A stretch of 25,865 bases of DNA from an uncultured Oscillospiraceae bacterium (GCA_902465325.1 CABQMV010000012.1:1-25865), one strand, 5' to 3'; shown: positions 7,075-16,110, counted from the stretch's first letter. Program-made: numbers and translations. Notes: generated by a model from the sequence alone, not told the origin.

Positions 7075-9105
7075 ATGAAAAGACATTTTTCTTGCAAGCT
7101 GATTAGTGTTCTTGTGCTGCTGTCTCTTATACTGGCGGCTGCGCCTGCCGGCACATTGGCCAGTCCTATGTCAGACGGAGAGACCAGTCTAAAGGCGCTT
7201 TTCTACAAGGGCTGCAGTGTGGACAGCCAGTATTCCTTTGTACGAAATGTCAAGTTAAGACAGAGTGTTTCTGATTTGCTGGCCTGCTTTGGAGAGAGCA
7301 GCAATAAGATTACGGTCTTAGATAAAAGCATGACACAGAAGACAGAGGGATATGTCGGGACAGGTGATACCGTGGCTATGCAGGATGCCGCCGGCGGGAT
7401 ACTGGATTCTCTGACAATAGTTATTTCTGGAGATATTGATGGAGACGGCTATATTAAGTCTTCCGATTATCTGAAGCTGAAACGATCTTTTGCCGGCTCT
7501 ATTGTGTTTAACAGCGCAGAGTCTGCTGCGGCAGACTACAACGGGGACGGAAAGCACACCTCTTCGGACTATCTGCAGATCAAACGGTTTATGAGCGGTG
7601 CACCCGAGCGGGATCAGGGCTTCTATCTGGACGGAGAGTACGAAAACAATTCTGATATTGCTTTCTGGTATACACATTCCACCCAGAAAACTCTGAGAAA
7701 GGAGTCCGCTCCTGAAAAGCGTATGACCTCCTATACGGTTCATCTGGCGAGGAACGAAATGGAAGGGGTACAGCTGAACCTGCAGGCGGACCGGAATTAT
7801 ACAGGGATTACGGCAGAGGTCAGTGCTTTTGAAGACAATGCGGGCAATACCCTGAACAATTCAGTCTACCTGGAATACTATATTTCCTGCGACGATTGGG
7901 GCGGCGTATTCCCGGATGCCCTGGTACCCATGCCGGAGCAGTTTGACCTGCAGGCGGGATATAACCAGGCGATTTATATAAGAGCAGAAGCCGGAGCAGA
8001 TGCCAAGCCTGGATATTATCGGGCAGAGGTTACGCTGAGACAGGGAGAGACGGAGCTGTTTCGGGGAGAGATCTGGGCCCATGTGTGGGATTTTGTTCTG
8101 CCGGAGGCTACCAGCTGTCAGACACTTTTTGGATACGATACGAATTCTATTAATCAGTATGACCCGGACTCTTCAAAAAAAGAGTACTACGATTTTATGC
8201 TGGACAATTATAGAATAAATTGTTTTTATCTTCCATACAATTTAACTAATAGTAAGGTAGATCAATATCTGGATAATCCTAAAATACAAAACTTTCGTGT
8301 TCGTACATCTTCTCAAAGCCAAATGCAAGAGGATTATGAAAAATTATCCCAAAACCAGGAGTGGATGGACAAACACTTTTTCTATCCCATGGATGAACCG
8401 GATACTCCGGAAAAATTGGCTCAAAGTTTAAGTGTGATTTCTACTATAAAATCCATATTCGGAGAGGAAGCCAACATTATTGTTCCTTTGTCGACTACTG
8501 TGGATGCGAACCGAAACAGTCTGATTGAACCTTTAGTAGGGCAGGTGAATATGTGGTGTCTTAATACCTGGGCGGCCTCCTTCAGCCAGGGGCTTCGGAA
8601 TGTAAAGCGCGCTATGCAGGAGGGCGATGAGCTTTGGGGCTATGTATCCTGTAATCCTGGCCCGGAAAAGAAATTCCTGAATGTATTTATTACCATGCAG
8701 GGACTGAAGACCCGGGAGATTTTCTGGGAGCTTCAGCGCAACGGCTGCAGCGGCTTTTTGTATTGGAGTACTACCTATTGGAAGCAAATAAAAGCCAATC
8801 CCTGGGAGGATATGTTGACTTTACAGGACACGAACCTGGGTCCTATATACGGAGACGGCTCTCTGCTGTATCCGGGAGAATACATTGGTACCCCCGGTCC
8901 CATCGGTACCATCCGTTTTGAGTGCATCCGGGACGGTTTAGACGACTATGATTATATGGAAATGGCCAAAGAGCTGGGCTTTGAGGATACGGTAAATGAA
9001 ATGATTACGAAGGTTTCCAAAGACTTTACCATCTCTATGGACGATCCTGACGAATTTGCCCGGATCCGCATTGAACTGGGAAATTTGATTGAAGCCAATT
9101 TATAA
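7075..9105 (+). CDS. Secreted dockerin protein with GH123-like (DUF4091) glycosidase body
   Basis: The 676-residue protein starts with a clear signal peptide (basic MKRHFSCK, then a Leu/Val core, ending near AGTLAS, about residue 30). Residues about 40-118 form a small beta domain of the kind that precedes dockerins (VGTGDTVAMQDAAGG). Residues about 119-177 are a type I dockerin with two calcium loops, GDIDGDGYIKSSDY and ADYNGDGKHTSSDY. Then come a beta-sandwich (about 200-345) and a DUF4091/GH123-like barrel. D440-E441 in YPMDEPD match the adjacent Asp-Glu pair of GH123 beta-N-acetylgalactosaminidases, which use substrate-assisted retention. The motif LRNVKRAMQEGDELWGY and the ending GLDDYDYMEMAKEL also fit. 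Dockerins bind cohesin modules, so it may be part of a cellulosome-like complex; no cohesin is in view. ATG 7075 has AGAGGAG at 7061-7067; the in-frame extension to 6994 lacks a site. A strong terminator follows. The sugar specificity is inferred. Confidence 0.82.
   Translation: MKRHFSCKLISVLVLLSLILAAAPAGTLASPMSDGETSLKALFYKGCSVDSQYSFVRNVKLRQSVSDLLACFGESSNKITVLDKSMTQKTEGYVGTGDTVAMQDAAGGILDSLTIVISGDIDGDGYIKSSDYLKLKRSFAGSIVFNSAESAAADYNGDGKHTSSDYLQIKRFMSGAPERDQGFYLDGEYENNSDIAFWYTHSTQKTLRKESAPEKRMTSYTVHLARNEMEGVQLNLQADRNYTGITAEVSAFEDNAGNTLNNSVYLEYYISCDDWGGVFPDALVPMPEQFDLQAGYNQAIYIRAEAGADAKPGYYRAEVTLRQGETELFRGEIWAHVWDFVLPEATSCQTLFGYDTNSINQYDPDSSKKEYYDFMLDNYRINCFYLPYNLTNSKVDQYLDNPKIQNFRVRTSSQSQMQEDYEKLSQNQEWMDKHFFYPMDEPDTPEKLAQSLSVISTIKSIFGEEANIIVPLSTTVDANRNSLIEPLVGQVNMWCLNTWAASFSQGLRNVKRAMQEGDELWGYVSCNPGPEKKFLNVFITMQGLKTREIFWELQRNGCSGFLYWSTTYWKQIKANPWEDMLTLQDTNLGPIYGDGSLLYPGEYIGTPGPIGTIRFECIRDGLDDYDYMEMAKELGFEDTVNEMITKVSKDFTISMDDPDEFARIRIELGNLIEANL
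8205..8460 (+). other. AT-rich patch inside the GH123-like gene
   Basis: Counted by hand, bases 8221-8340 are 30% G+C and 8401-8460 about 32%, against 60% at 8581-8640 in the same gene. Codon use also shifts to A/T-ending codons (AAT, TTA, AAA). The frame stays open, so this is a compositional mosaic in a working gene. It covers the barrel region just before and through the catalytic Asp-Glu pair. Confidence 0.6.
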
Positions 9106-9125
9106 ATCTGATTCTATTTCTTTTC

Positions 9126-9169
9126 AAGGAGGGCGTCTTCTGTTCTATTTGAAGACGCCCTTCCTTTTT
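9126..9169 (+). terminator. Intrinsic terminator after the GH123-like gene
   Basis: GGGCGTCTTC (9131-9140) pairs exactly with GAAGACGCCC (9151-9160) around a 10-base loop. The stem extends by A-T and, past a one-base bulge, by AAGG with CCTT. TTTTT follows at 9165-9169. It lies 20 bp after the stop codon. Confidence 0.92.
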
Positions 9170-9182
9170 CATAAAAGGATCA

Positions 9183-9211
9183 TTGTAAAACAGCTGCTAA
9201 TATGGTATACT
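9183..9211 (+). promoter_or_regulatory. Promoter of the CocE/NonD remnant
   Basis: TTGTAA (9183-9188) and TATACT (9206-9211) are 17 bp apart, directly after the terminator. A hairpin GGTGCG/CGCACC (9224-9243) lies in the leader. With no terminator before gpsA, this promoter may also start transcription of the long gpsA-purL block. Confidence 0.55.
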
Positions 9212-9284
9212 TTTCGCAATAGCGGTGCGGCCTTTATCGCACCTGCAAATTTTGGAAGTGTCTTTTGCTGGTGGAGTGTTTTTC

Positions 9285-9537
9285 ATGAATATAGAAGAAA
9301 CAAATAGCGGTTGTTCTTTTTATAACTACTTGAAGTTTAAAAATGCAGAGCTTTTTACTATCGTTTGGTTGCCGCAAAGCAGCGGTACCTTTTCCACTGT
9401 TATTTATCGCAGCCCTTATGTTGATGTGGCAAAGCAGCAAACGGAGGATGAAATCTGTACCCATACAAACAACTGCAAAAGTTGCCGATAATACACTGCT
9501 TCTTGATCAATCATATATTGAACTGCCGATTGTATAG
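9285..9537 (+). pseudogene. CocE/NonD-type (peptidase S15-like) hydrolase, internally deleted remnant
   Basis: ATG 9285, with GGTGGAG at 9270-9276, opens a 68-codon frame to TAA 9491. The sequence ELFTIVWLPQSSGTFSTVIY followed by RSPYVD and a TEDEIC segment matches the N-terminus of CocE/NonD alpha/beta hydrolases, where a strand, a proline-rich turn and an RSPY or RTPY motif come first. These enzymes have about 500-600 residues. The nucleophile serine motif and the rest are missing. Just after the stop, another frame reads LLLDQSYIELPIV and ends at TAG 9537, which resembles the very C-terminus of such enzymes, so the middle seems to be deleted. The N-terminal match is good; the C-terminal match is less sure. 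The remainder of the 9106-9610 gap holds the terminator, the promoter and a small hairpin, and no other gene. Confidence 0.62.
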
Positions 9538-9610
9538 CTTGTTTTCGATGTGATATGAGCATAGATATGTTTAAAGGAATTTTATACAGAGAAAGGATTT
9601 GAATTTTATA

Positions 9611-10576
9611 ATGAAAATTACCGTAGTTGGATGCGGAAGATGGGGGAGCTGTATTGCCTGGTACTGTGCGGCGAAAAAGGGGCACGAGGTTACGCTGTAC
9701 GGCCTTGCAGATGCACCGGAATATAAAAGGTTTACTGAAACCAGGAAAAATGACTATATGGCACTGCCGGATGAAATTATACTGACCTCCGATTTGGAGT
9801 CTGCCATACAGTCTGCCCAGGTGGTGGTAGTATCCATTGGCGCACAGAATTTCAGAGGCTTTTTAAAAGATTTAAAAGCCCGAATCCCTGTAAAAGACAA
9901 AATCTTTGTACTCTGTATGAAGGGGCTTGAATCGGAGACAGGAGATCGGCTGACACAGATTTTCCGCCAGGAGATGGGCTATTCCAACAAGGTTGCCATT
10001 TGGGTAGGCCCCGGACATGTGCAGGACTATTATGCCGGCAGACCCAGCTGTATGATTATTGGCTCTGAAGATTTTGAGGTGACAAAATATTTAGTGAATC
10101 AGCTGAACAGCAATTTGATTCGATTGTATTATTCACAGGATTTAATAGGCTGTGAAATCGGAGCGGCCTCTAAAAATGTAATGGGAATTGCCGCAGGTAT
10201 GCTGGACGGCTTTGATTTCCCCGGATTGAAGGGAGCGCTGATGGCCAGAGGAGCCAGAGAAATTTCCAGATTGGTGCGTAAAATGGGAGGCAATGAGCTG
10301 ACCGTATACGGACTGTCTCATTTAGGGGATTATCAGGCCACTTTGTTTTCAGAGTACAGTCATAATAGAATGTACGGGGAAAATTATATCAAGCAAATTC
10401 CTATGACAAAGCTGGCAGAGGGAGTAGATACCTCCAGAGCAATGGTGCGGCTGTCAGATCTTTACCAGGTGGATCTTCCCATATCCAGAGCGGTATACGA
10501 TGTAGTGATCAACGGCCAGGATCCCAGAAATATTATGGACAATCTATTTGACAGAGAAAACAAATTTGAATTTTAA
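9611..10576 (+). CDS. gpsA: NAD(P)-dependent glycerol-3-phosphate dehydrogenase, GpsA-like
   Basis: The 321-residue protein starts with a Rossmann fingerprint (MKITVVGCGRWGSCIAWYC), then VVVVSIGAQNFR and a GpsA-type middle with GPGHVQDYYAGRPS in the place of the usual GPSFA motif. The C-terminal domain has EIGAASKNVMGIAAGMLDGF, which keeps the catalytic lysine, followed by ALMARGAREISRLVRKMGG and GLSHLGDYQATLFSEYSHNRMYGE. In typical GpsA the last motif reads GLGDLxxTC and SRNRxxG, so this is a divergent member. The usual reaction reduces dihydroxyacetone phosphate to sn-glycerol 3-phosphate for phospholipids; pgsA downstream uses that product. ATG 9611 is preferred because MKITVVG is a normal Rossmann start. 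TTG 9599 is also in frame and only 1-2 bases after AAAGGA (9592-9597). purL follows after 33 bp. Confidence 0.72.
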   Translation: MKITVVGCGRWGSCIAWYCAAKKGHEVTLYGLADAPEYKRFTETRKNDYMALPDEIILTSDLESAIQSAQVVVVSIGAQNFRGFLKDLKARIPVKDKIFVLCMKGLESETGDRLTQIFRQEMGYSNKVAIWVGPGHVQDYYAGRPSCMIIGSEDFEVTKYLVNQLNSNLIRLYYSQDLIGCEIGAASKNVMGIAAGMLDGFDFPGLKGALMARGAREISRLVRKMGGNELTVYGLSHLGDYQATLFSEYSHNRMYGENYIKQIPMTKLAEGVDTSRAMVRLSDLYQVDLPISRAVYDVVINGQDPRNIMDNLFDRENKFEF

Positions 10577-10609
10577 TTTATCTATATATAATTGTAAGGA
10601 AGGGCACGC

Positions 10610-13600
10610 ATGGACAATCAGGTAAGAAGAATTTTTGTTGAGAAAAGAGACGGTATGAATACAGAGGCGCTGGGAATACTGGCAGATTTGAAAGAGAATC
10701 TGGGAATTTCAGGGCTGAAAAGTGTAAGAATTTTAAATCGGTATGATGTACAGGGACTAGAGGACAGCGAATATGAAGCTGCCAGAACCAGAGTTTTTTC
10801 TGAGCCCAATCAGGATATGATCTATGAAGAGCTTTTTACCCCGGAGGAAGGCTCCTTTCAGTTCGCAGTGGAGTATCTCCCCGGTCAATATGACCAGAGA
10901 GCAGATTCGGCGGCTCAATGCATACAGATTCTGACAAAAAAAGAGAGGCCTCTTATTCAGAATGCCAGGGTTTATGTTCTGGGGGGCAGTTTAAAAGAGG
11001 ATGATATTAATAAGGTCAAAAGTTATTGTATCAATCCGGTAGAATCCCGGGAGGCTTCTTTGGAAAAGCCGGATACTCTGGAGATGCAGACCCAGGCTCC
11101 TGCTGATGTATCGGTTCTGCACGGATTTACCCAATTGGATGAACAGGGAATTCAGCGGCTTTGTACAGAAATGGGACTTGCCATGTCTGCAGCCGATCTT
11201 GCTTTTTGTAGGGACTACTTCAGAGACAGTGAAAACAGGGATCCTTCTATTACAGAGATTCGTGTGATTGACACCTATTGGTCAGACCATTGCCGCCACA
11301 CCACCTTTCTTACCCGATTGAACCAGGTTACGTTTGAGGACTGCCCAGAGTGCAGGGTAATCCGGGAGACCTATCAGGATTATCTGGATATCAGAAATGA
11401 TTTGTATACTGGAAAGCACAAGCCGATCTCTCTCATGGATCTGGCCACTATTTCGGTAAAATATCTGCGTAAACAGGGTTATCTGGAGGCTATGGATCAA
11501 TCTGAGGAGATCAACGCCTGCAGTATAAAGGTGAAAGCCAATTTAAATGGGACAGATCAGGATTATCTCGTTATGTTCAAAAATGAGACTCATAATCATC
11601 CTACTGAGATTGAACCGTTTGGCGGGGCGGCTACCTGCCTGGGTGGTGCAATCCGAGACCCTCTGTCTGGACGTTCTTATGTATATCAGGCCATGAGAGT
11701 TACAGGCGCTGCGGATCCTACCGTGCCTGTATCCAAAACCATGAAGGGAAAGCTGCCTCAGCGCAAGATTACAACAGGAGCTGCCGCAGGGTACAGCTCC
11801 TATGGAAATCAGATCGGCTTAGCAACAGGACAGGTACAGGAGCTGTATCATCCCGGCTATGTAGCCAAACGGATGGAGATCGGCGGTGTAATTGCAGCCG
11901 CGCCGGCGGAGAATGTAGTTCGTCAGGTTCCCCAGCCGGGAGACATTGTTATTCTGTTAGGCGGCAGAACGGGCAGGGACGGCATCGGAGGCGCTACTGG
12001 ATCCTCTAAAGAGCATAATGAAAAATCTGTGACCACCTGCGGATCAGAAGTACAGAAGGGAAATGCCCCCACAGAGCGTAAGCTCCAGCGACTCTTCCGA
12101 AACGGCAGGGTAAGCCGTTTAATCAAACGCTGTAATGATTTTGGTGCCGGCGGCGTGTGTGTTGCCATCGGAGAATTGGCTCCCGGACTTATTATTGACC
12201 TGGATCAGGTACCGGTGAAATATAAAGGGATTGACGGTACAGAGCTGGCAATTTCTGAGTCCCAGGAGCGTATGGCTGTTGTAATACGCAGAGAAGACGA
12301 AGAGAAATTTATTGAATATGCCGCGGAAGAGAATCTGGAAGCAGTCAAGGTTGCGGAGGTAACAGGCCAGGGGCGTCTGATTATGAAATGGCGGGGGCAG
12401 AATATCGTAAACATTGCCCGGAAATTTCTGGATACCAACGGAGTTCCCCAGGATGCGGATGCAAATGTAACTGCGCCTATGACAGATTTGGAAGAACTCT
12501 CGGTTTCCGTTCAGGATTTTCAAAATCTTTCCCTAGAGGAGAAATTTGAAACGGTACTTTCCGATTTAAATTCCTGCTGCCAGAAAGGACTTTCTGAACG
12601 GTTTGACAGTACCATCGGCGCAAATACTGTTTTAATGCCCTTCGGCGGGGCCTATCAGCTGACAAAACAGGAGGGGATGGCTGCCAAGCTTCCGGTAGAG
12701 CATGGAGACACCACCACAGGTACTCTTATGACCTATGGCTTCGATCCCTATCTTTCTGAGAAGAGCCCGTTCCACGGAGCTGTATTTGCAGTAGTGGAAT
12801 CTGTGGCAAAGATTGTAGCAATGGGAGGAAATCACCGGGATATTTATCTTACCTTCCAAGAATATTTTGAGAGACTGGGCGGGGATAAAAATCGCTGGGG
12901 GAAGCCTTTGGCTGCTTTACTGGGCGCGTTTTTGGCTCAGAAAAAACTGCATATTGCTTCTATAGGAGGAAAGGATTCTATGTCCGGTACGTTTACCAAC
13001 ATCCATGTTCCTCCCACGCTGGTTTCTTTTGCCGTCTGCCCTGTGGATGTACAAAATGTTTTGTCTGCCGAATTTAAGAAGCCAGGCAGCCGGGTAATTT
13101 ATTACAGCCTTCCCTGGGATGAAGACCAGCTGCCGGACTTTAACAGTCTGCACAGAAATTACAGCAAAATACATGAATTGATTCTAAAAGGAAAGCTTTC
13201 CTCTGCCATGTCTGTAAAAATCGGCGGACTGTGTGAAACGATCTGCAGTATGTGCTTTGGAAATCATCTGGGCTTTCTGTTTAATTTTGCTCTAAATGAA
13301 AAAGAGCTGTTCCGCAAATCCTATGGTTCCCTTGTAATGGAGCTTTCAGATACCTGTCAGGATGAGGACCTAGAGGGACTGGATTACACAGATATCGGCG
13401 TGGTATCGGAGAATTTTGAAATAGAATTTGAGGAGGAAACCCTGAAAGGAGACGCTTTGCTGGCAGTATGGCAGGAAAAGCTGAACGGAATTTTCCCGGT
13501 ATACGGTCCTCCGAGTTCTGACGCTTTTGCAGATGAGCTCTACAATTTGCCTAAAAATCACCGGAGCACACCCCGACTCCAAATAGCCAGACCCCGCGTG

Positions 13601-14386
13601 TTTATTCCTGTATTTCCGGGGACCAACTGTGAATATGAAACGGCAAAGGCTTTTGAGGCAGCCGGCGCACAGCCTACGACCTTTGTGTTCAAGAACCGTT
13701 CCGCTGCGGATATTGAAGAGTCAGTAGAATATATGGCAAAGGAAATTCGGAATTCTCAGATTATCATGATACCAGGGGGCTTCAGCGGAGGTGACGAACC
13801 GGACGGCTCAGGCAAGTTTATTGCCGCAGCCTTCAGAAATCCGGAGGTAAGAGAGGCTGTCATGGAAATGCTGAAAAACCGGGATGGTCTTATGCTGGGA
13901 ATTTGTAACGGCTTCCAGGCGCTGATAAAATTAGGCCTGGTGCCCTACGGGGAAATCCGGGATCTAAACAGTACCGCACCGACCCTTACCTTTAATACCA
14001 TCGGCCGACATATTTCCAGAATGGTATATACAAAGGTTGCTTCCAATTTGTCACCCTGGCTCTGGAATACGGCGTCCGGGGAACAGCATACAGTCCCCAT
14101 TTCTCACGGAGAAGGACGTTTTGTTATAACACCGGAAGAATTTGATAAACTAAAGGCTGGGCACCAAATTGCCACCCAGTACTGTGACCCGGAAGGCTTG
14201 GTTACCGACGATCCTCAGTGGAATCCGAATGGAAGCTTCTGTGCGGTAGAAGGCATCACCAGTCCGGACGGCCATGTGCTGGGCAAGATGGCGCATTCTG
14301 AGAGGATTGGCAAGCATATTGCCGTTAATGTACCGGGTGCCAAAGACCAGCTGCTGTTCCGAAGCGGCGTGGATTATTTTAGATAA
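10610..14386 (+). CDS. purL: Phosphoribosylformylglycinamidine synthase, single-chain
   Basis: This 1258-residue enzyme makes formylglycinamidine ribonucleotide from FGAR, glutamine and ATP in purine synthesis. The N-terminal PurS-like part is followed by a linker with DTYWSDHCRHTTF and two AIR-synthetase-like halves: MFKNETHNHPTEIEPFGGAA in the first, and GGAYQLTKQEGMAAKLP with ASIGGKDSMSGTF in the second. The C-terminal glutamine amidotransferase starts near PRVFIPVFPGTNCEYE, with nucleophile C1099 in GICNGFQAL and partners H1229 and E1231 in AHSERIG. All key residues are present. The length and domain order match the fused Clostridia/Bacteroides-type enzyme rather than the split purS-purQ-purL of Bacillus. 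AAGGAAGGG at 10596-10604 precedes the ATG. No other pur genes are in the window. The leader is only 33 bp, so no purine riboswitch fits here. Confidence 0.95.
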   Translation: MDNQVRRIFVEKRDGMNTEALGILADLKENLGISGLKSVRILNRYDVQGLEDSEYEAARTRVFSEPNQDMIYEELFTPEEGSFQFAVEYLPGQYDQRADSAAQCIQILTKKERPLIQNARVYVLGGSLKEDDINKVKSYCINPVESREASLEKPDTLEMQTQAPADVSVLHGFTQLDEQGIQRLCTEMGLAMSAADLAFCRDYFRDSENRDPSITEIRVIDTYWSDHCRHTTFLTRLNQVTFEDCPECRVIRETYQDYLDIRNDLYTGKHKPISLMDLATISVKYLRKQGYLEAMDQSEEINACSIKVKANLNGTDQDYLVMFKNETHNHPTEIEPFGGAATCLGGAIRDPLSGRSYVYQAMRVTGAADPTVPVSKTMKGKLPQRKITTGAAAGYSSYGNQIGLATGQVQELYHPGYVAKRMEIGGVIAAAPAENVVRQVPQPGDIVILLGGRTGRDGIGGATGSSKEHNEKSVTTCGSEVQKGNAPTERKLQRLFRNGRVSRLIKRCNDFGAGGVCVAIGELAPGLIIDLDQVPVKYKGIDGTELAISESQERMAVVIRREDEEKFIEYAAEENLEAVKVAEVTGQGRLIMKWRGQNIVNIARKFLDTNGVPQDADANVTAPMTDLEELSVSVQDFQNLSLEEKFETVLSDLNSCCQKGLSERFDSTIGANTVLMPFGGAYQLTKQEGMAAKLPVEHGDTTTGTLMTYGFDPYLSEKSPFHGAVFAVVESVAKIVAMGGNHRDIYLTFQEYFERLGGDKNRWGKPLAALLGAFLAQKKLHIASIGGKDSMSGTFTNIHVPPTLVSFAVCPVDVQNVLSAEFKKPGSRVIYYSLPWDEDQLPDFNSLHRNYSKIHELILKGKLSSAMSVKIGGLCETICSMCFGNHLGFLFNFALNEKELFRKSYGSLVMELSDTCQDEDLEGLDYTDIGVVSENFEIEFEEETLKGDALLAVWQEKLNGIFPVYGPPSSDAFADELYNLPKNHRSTPRLQIARPRVFIPVFPGTNCEYETAKAFEAAGAQPTTFVFKNRSAADIEESVEYMAKEIRNSQIIMIPGGFSGGDEPDGSGKFIAAAFRNPEVREAVMEMLKNRDGLMLGICNGFQALIKLGLVPYGEIRDLNSTAPTLTFNTIGRHISRMVYTKVASNLSPWLWNTASGEQHTVPISHGEGRFVITPEEFDKLKAGHQIATQYCDPEGLVTDDPQWNPNGSFCAVEGITSPDGHVLGKMAHSERIGKHIAVNVPGAKDQLLFRSGVDYFR

Positions 14387-14403
14387 AAGCAGGGGGAATT
14401 GTT

Positions 14404-16110
14404 ATGGAGATATCTGAACTTTACAGACACTGGTCTGAAAATCCGTATTTTGATGAAGCGACCCGCAGGGAACTTTTTCGTATACAAGGCGACAGTGCGG
14501 AGATTCGTGAACGGTTTTATACCCAGCTTGCTTTTGGGACTGCCGGTATCCGGGGAATACTCGGGGCGGGTACGAACCGTATGAACCGTTATGTGGTCAG
14601 GAGAGTAAGCTATGGAATTGCTCAGCTATTGAAGGGAAAGGGAGCAGCGGCTTGTCGGCAGGGCGTTGTGATTGCCTATGACAGCCGTCATATGTCTAAA
14701 GAATTTGCCAGAGAAGCGGCTGCGGTATATGCGGGAAACGGCATCAAGGTATATCTTCACCGTGAAATCTGTCCCGTACCGATTCTTTCCTTTTCTGTAA
14801 GGCATCTGGGAACTGCCGCAGGCGTTATGGTAACGGCCAGTCATAATCCAAAGGAGTATAACGGTTACAAAGCATACGGAAGCGACGGTGCGCAGTTGTC
14901 TCCGGAAGACAGTAAGACGGTGCTGGACATTATTCAGGGTTATCAGGATTATACAGCGCTTCCTGTCTACGATTTTAACAAAGGACTTGCCGACGGATTC
15001 ATTGAAATGGTTGGCGCTGATATCTACGAGGCATATTTTGAAGCAATAAAAAAGCTGATTGCTGACAGAGACACGCTGCAGAAGACGGCAGGTACTTTCA
15101 AGCTGGTATATACGCCGGTCCACGGAGCCGGAGCCCGCTTTGTGCCCAAATTATTAAAAGAGTTGGGATTTGAGCAGTTAGAATGTGTGGAGGCGCAGAT
15201 GGTACATGACGGCAGCTTTCCTACCGTTCCGGTTCCCAATCCGGAGGATAAGGGCGTGTACCGGCTTGCCATTGAAATTGCAGAACAAAAGAAGGCTAAT
15301 TTAATTCTGGCCTCTGACCCGGACGCAGACAGAACGGGAGTGGCCGTCAGGGACCGGAACGGAGACTATGTACTGTTAACAGGAAATCAAATTGGTGTTC
15401 TGCTGTTATACTATATTCTGGTGGGGAAGGAGCGCAGCGGTTCTTTGAAGGGCAATGAATTTGTCGTCTCTACTATTGTATCTACCAGAATGACAAAGGA
15501 TATCTGTAAAAAGTATAAGATTGCCTATCAGGACGTACTGACTGGCTTTAAATTTATAGGGGAACAGATCACACAAAGAGAAGAACAGGGAAATGAAAAA
15601 TTTCTCTTTGCTTTTGAAGAGAGTTTTGGCTATCTGCTGGGAAGCTATGCCAGAGACAAAGATGCGGTTTCCGCGTGTATGATGGTAGCCGAGACAGCTG
15701 CTTACTATGCTTCGCGTGGGATGTCTCTGCTGGATGCGCTGGATGAAATTTACAGAGGATTTGGCTATTGGGCGGAGAGTCAGAAGGCCTTTAGTTTCCA
15801 GGGAGAGGCCGGCGCAGAAAAAATGAAGGTGCTGATGTCCCGGTTTAGAACGGAGAAGGAGGCCTTATTATCGGGCGAGACGGTTCTTCGTTTTACGGAT
15901 TATATGCAGGGCCCTGCCGTCACCGGTCTGCCAGTTTCAGATGTGCTCTATTATGAAATGCAAGACAGCTGGCTTTGTATTCGTCCCTCCGGTACAGAAC
16001 CGAAAATTAAGCTGTATTTTGGTGCCCGGGGTGTTTCCGGAGAACTTGCTGAACAGAAAATGAACGAGCTGAGAAACAAGATGATTGAAATGATAGAAGG
16101 ACAGCCATGA
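14404..16110 (+). CDS. Phosphoglucomutase/phosphomannomutase (alpha-D-phosphohexomutase)
   Basis: The 568-residue protein interconverts hexose 1- and 6-phosphates by way of a phosphoserine. It has the four-domain family layout: GTAGIRG near residue 45, catalytic S146 in TASHNPKEYNGYK, the Mg-binding D305/D307/D309 in SDPDADRTG, the sugar-recognition FEESFGY, and the phosphate-binding loop R527 to K534 (RPSGTEPK). The length of about 570 points to the PgcA-like glucose mutase of Firmicutes rather than the shorter GlmM. It starts 17 bp after purL with AGGGGGAA just upstream, and its TGA overlaps the ATG of dnaE by 4 bp, so it should be translationally coupled to the polymerase gene. Substrate choice between glucose and mannose phosphate is not readable. 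Confidence 0.92.
   Translation: MEISELYRHWSENPYFDEATRRELFRIQGDSAEIRERFYTQLAFGTAGIRGILGAGTNRMNRYVVRRVSYGIAQLLKGKGAAACRQGVVIAYDSRHMSKEFAREAAAVYAGNGIKVYLHREICPVPILSFSVRHLGTAAGVMVTASHNPKEYNGYKAYGSDGAQLSPEDSKTVLDIIQGYQDYTALPVYDFNKGLADGFIEMVGADIYEAYFEAIKKLIADRDTLQKTAGTFKLVYTPVHGAGARFVPKLLKELGFEQLECVEAQMVHDGSFPTVPVPNPEDKGVYRLAIEIAEQKKANLILASDPDADRTGVAVRDRNGDYVLLTGNQIGVLLLYYILVGKERSGSLKGNEFVVSTIVSTRMTKDICKKYKIAYQDVLTGFKFIGEQITQREEQGNEKFLFAFEESFGYLLGSYARDKDAVSACMMVAETAAYYASRGMSLLDALDEIYRGFGYWAESQKAFSFQGEAGAEKMKVLMSRFRTEKEALLSGETVLRFTDYMQGPAVTGLPVSDVLYYEMQDSWLCIRPSGTEPKIKLYFGARGVSGELAEQKMNELRNKMIEMIEGQP

Noticed and set aside
9224..9243. Hairpin GGTGCG/CGCACC as a riboswitch or terminator
   Set aside because: Only a 6-bp stem, no T-tract and no surrounding conserved core; kept only as a note in the leader of the hydrolase remnant.
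10577..10609. Perfect TATAAT (10587-10592) as a purL promoter, or a purine riboswitch
   Set aside because: No proper -35 box at 16-18 bp, the start site would fall on the ribosome binding site, and 33 bp is too short for a riboswitch.
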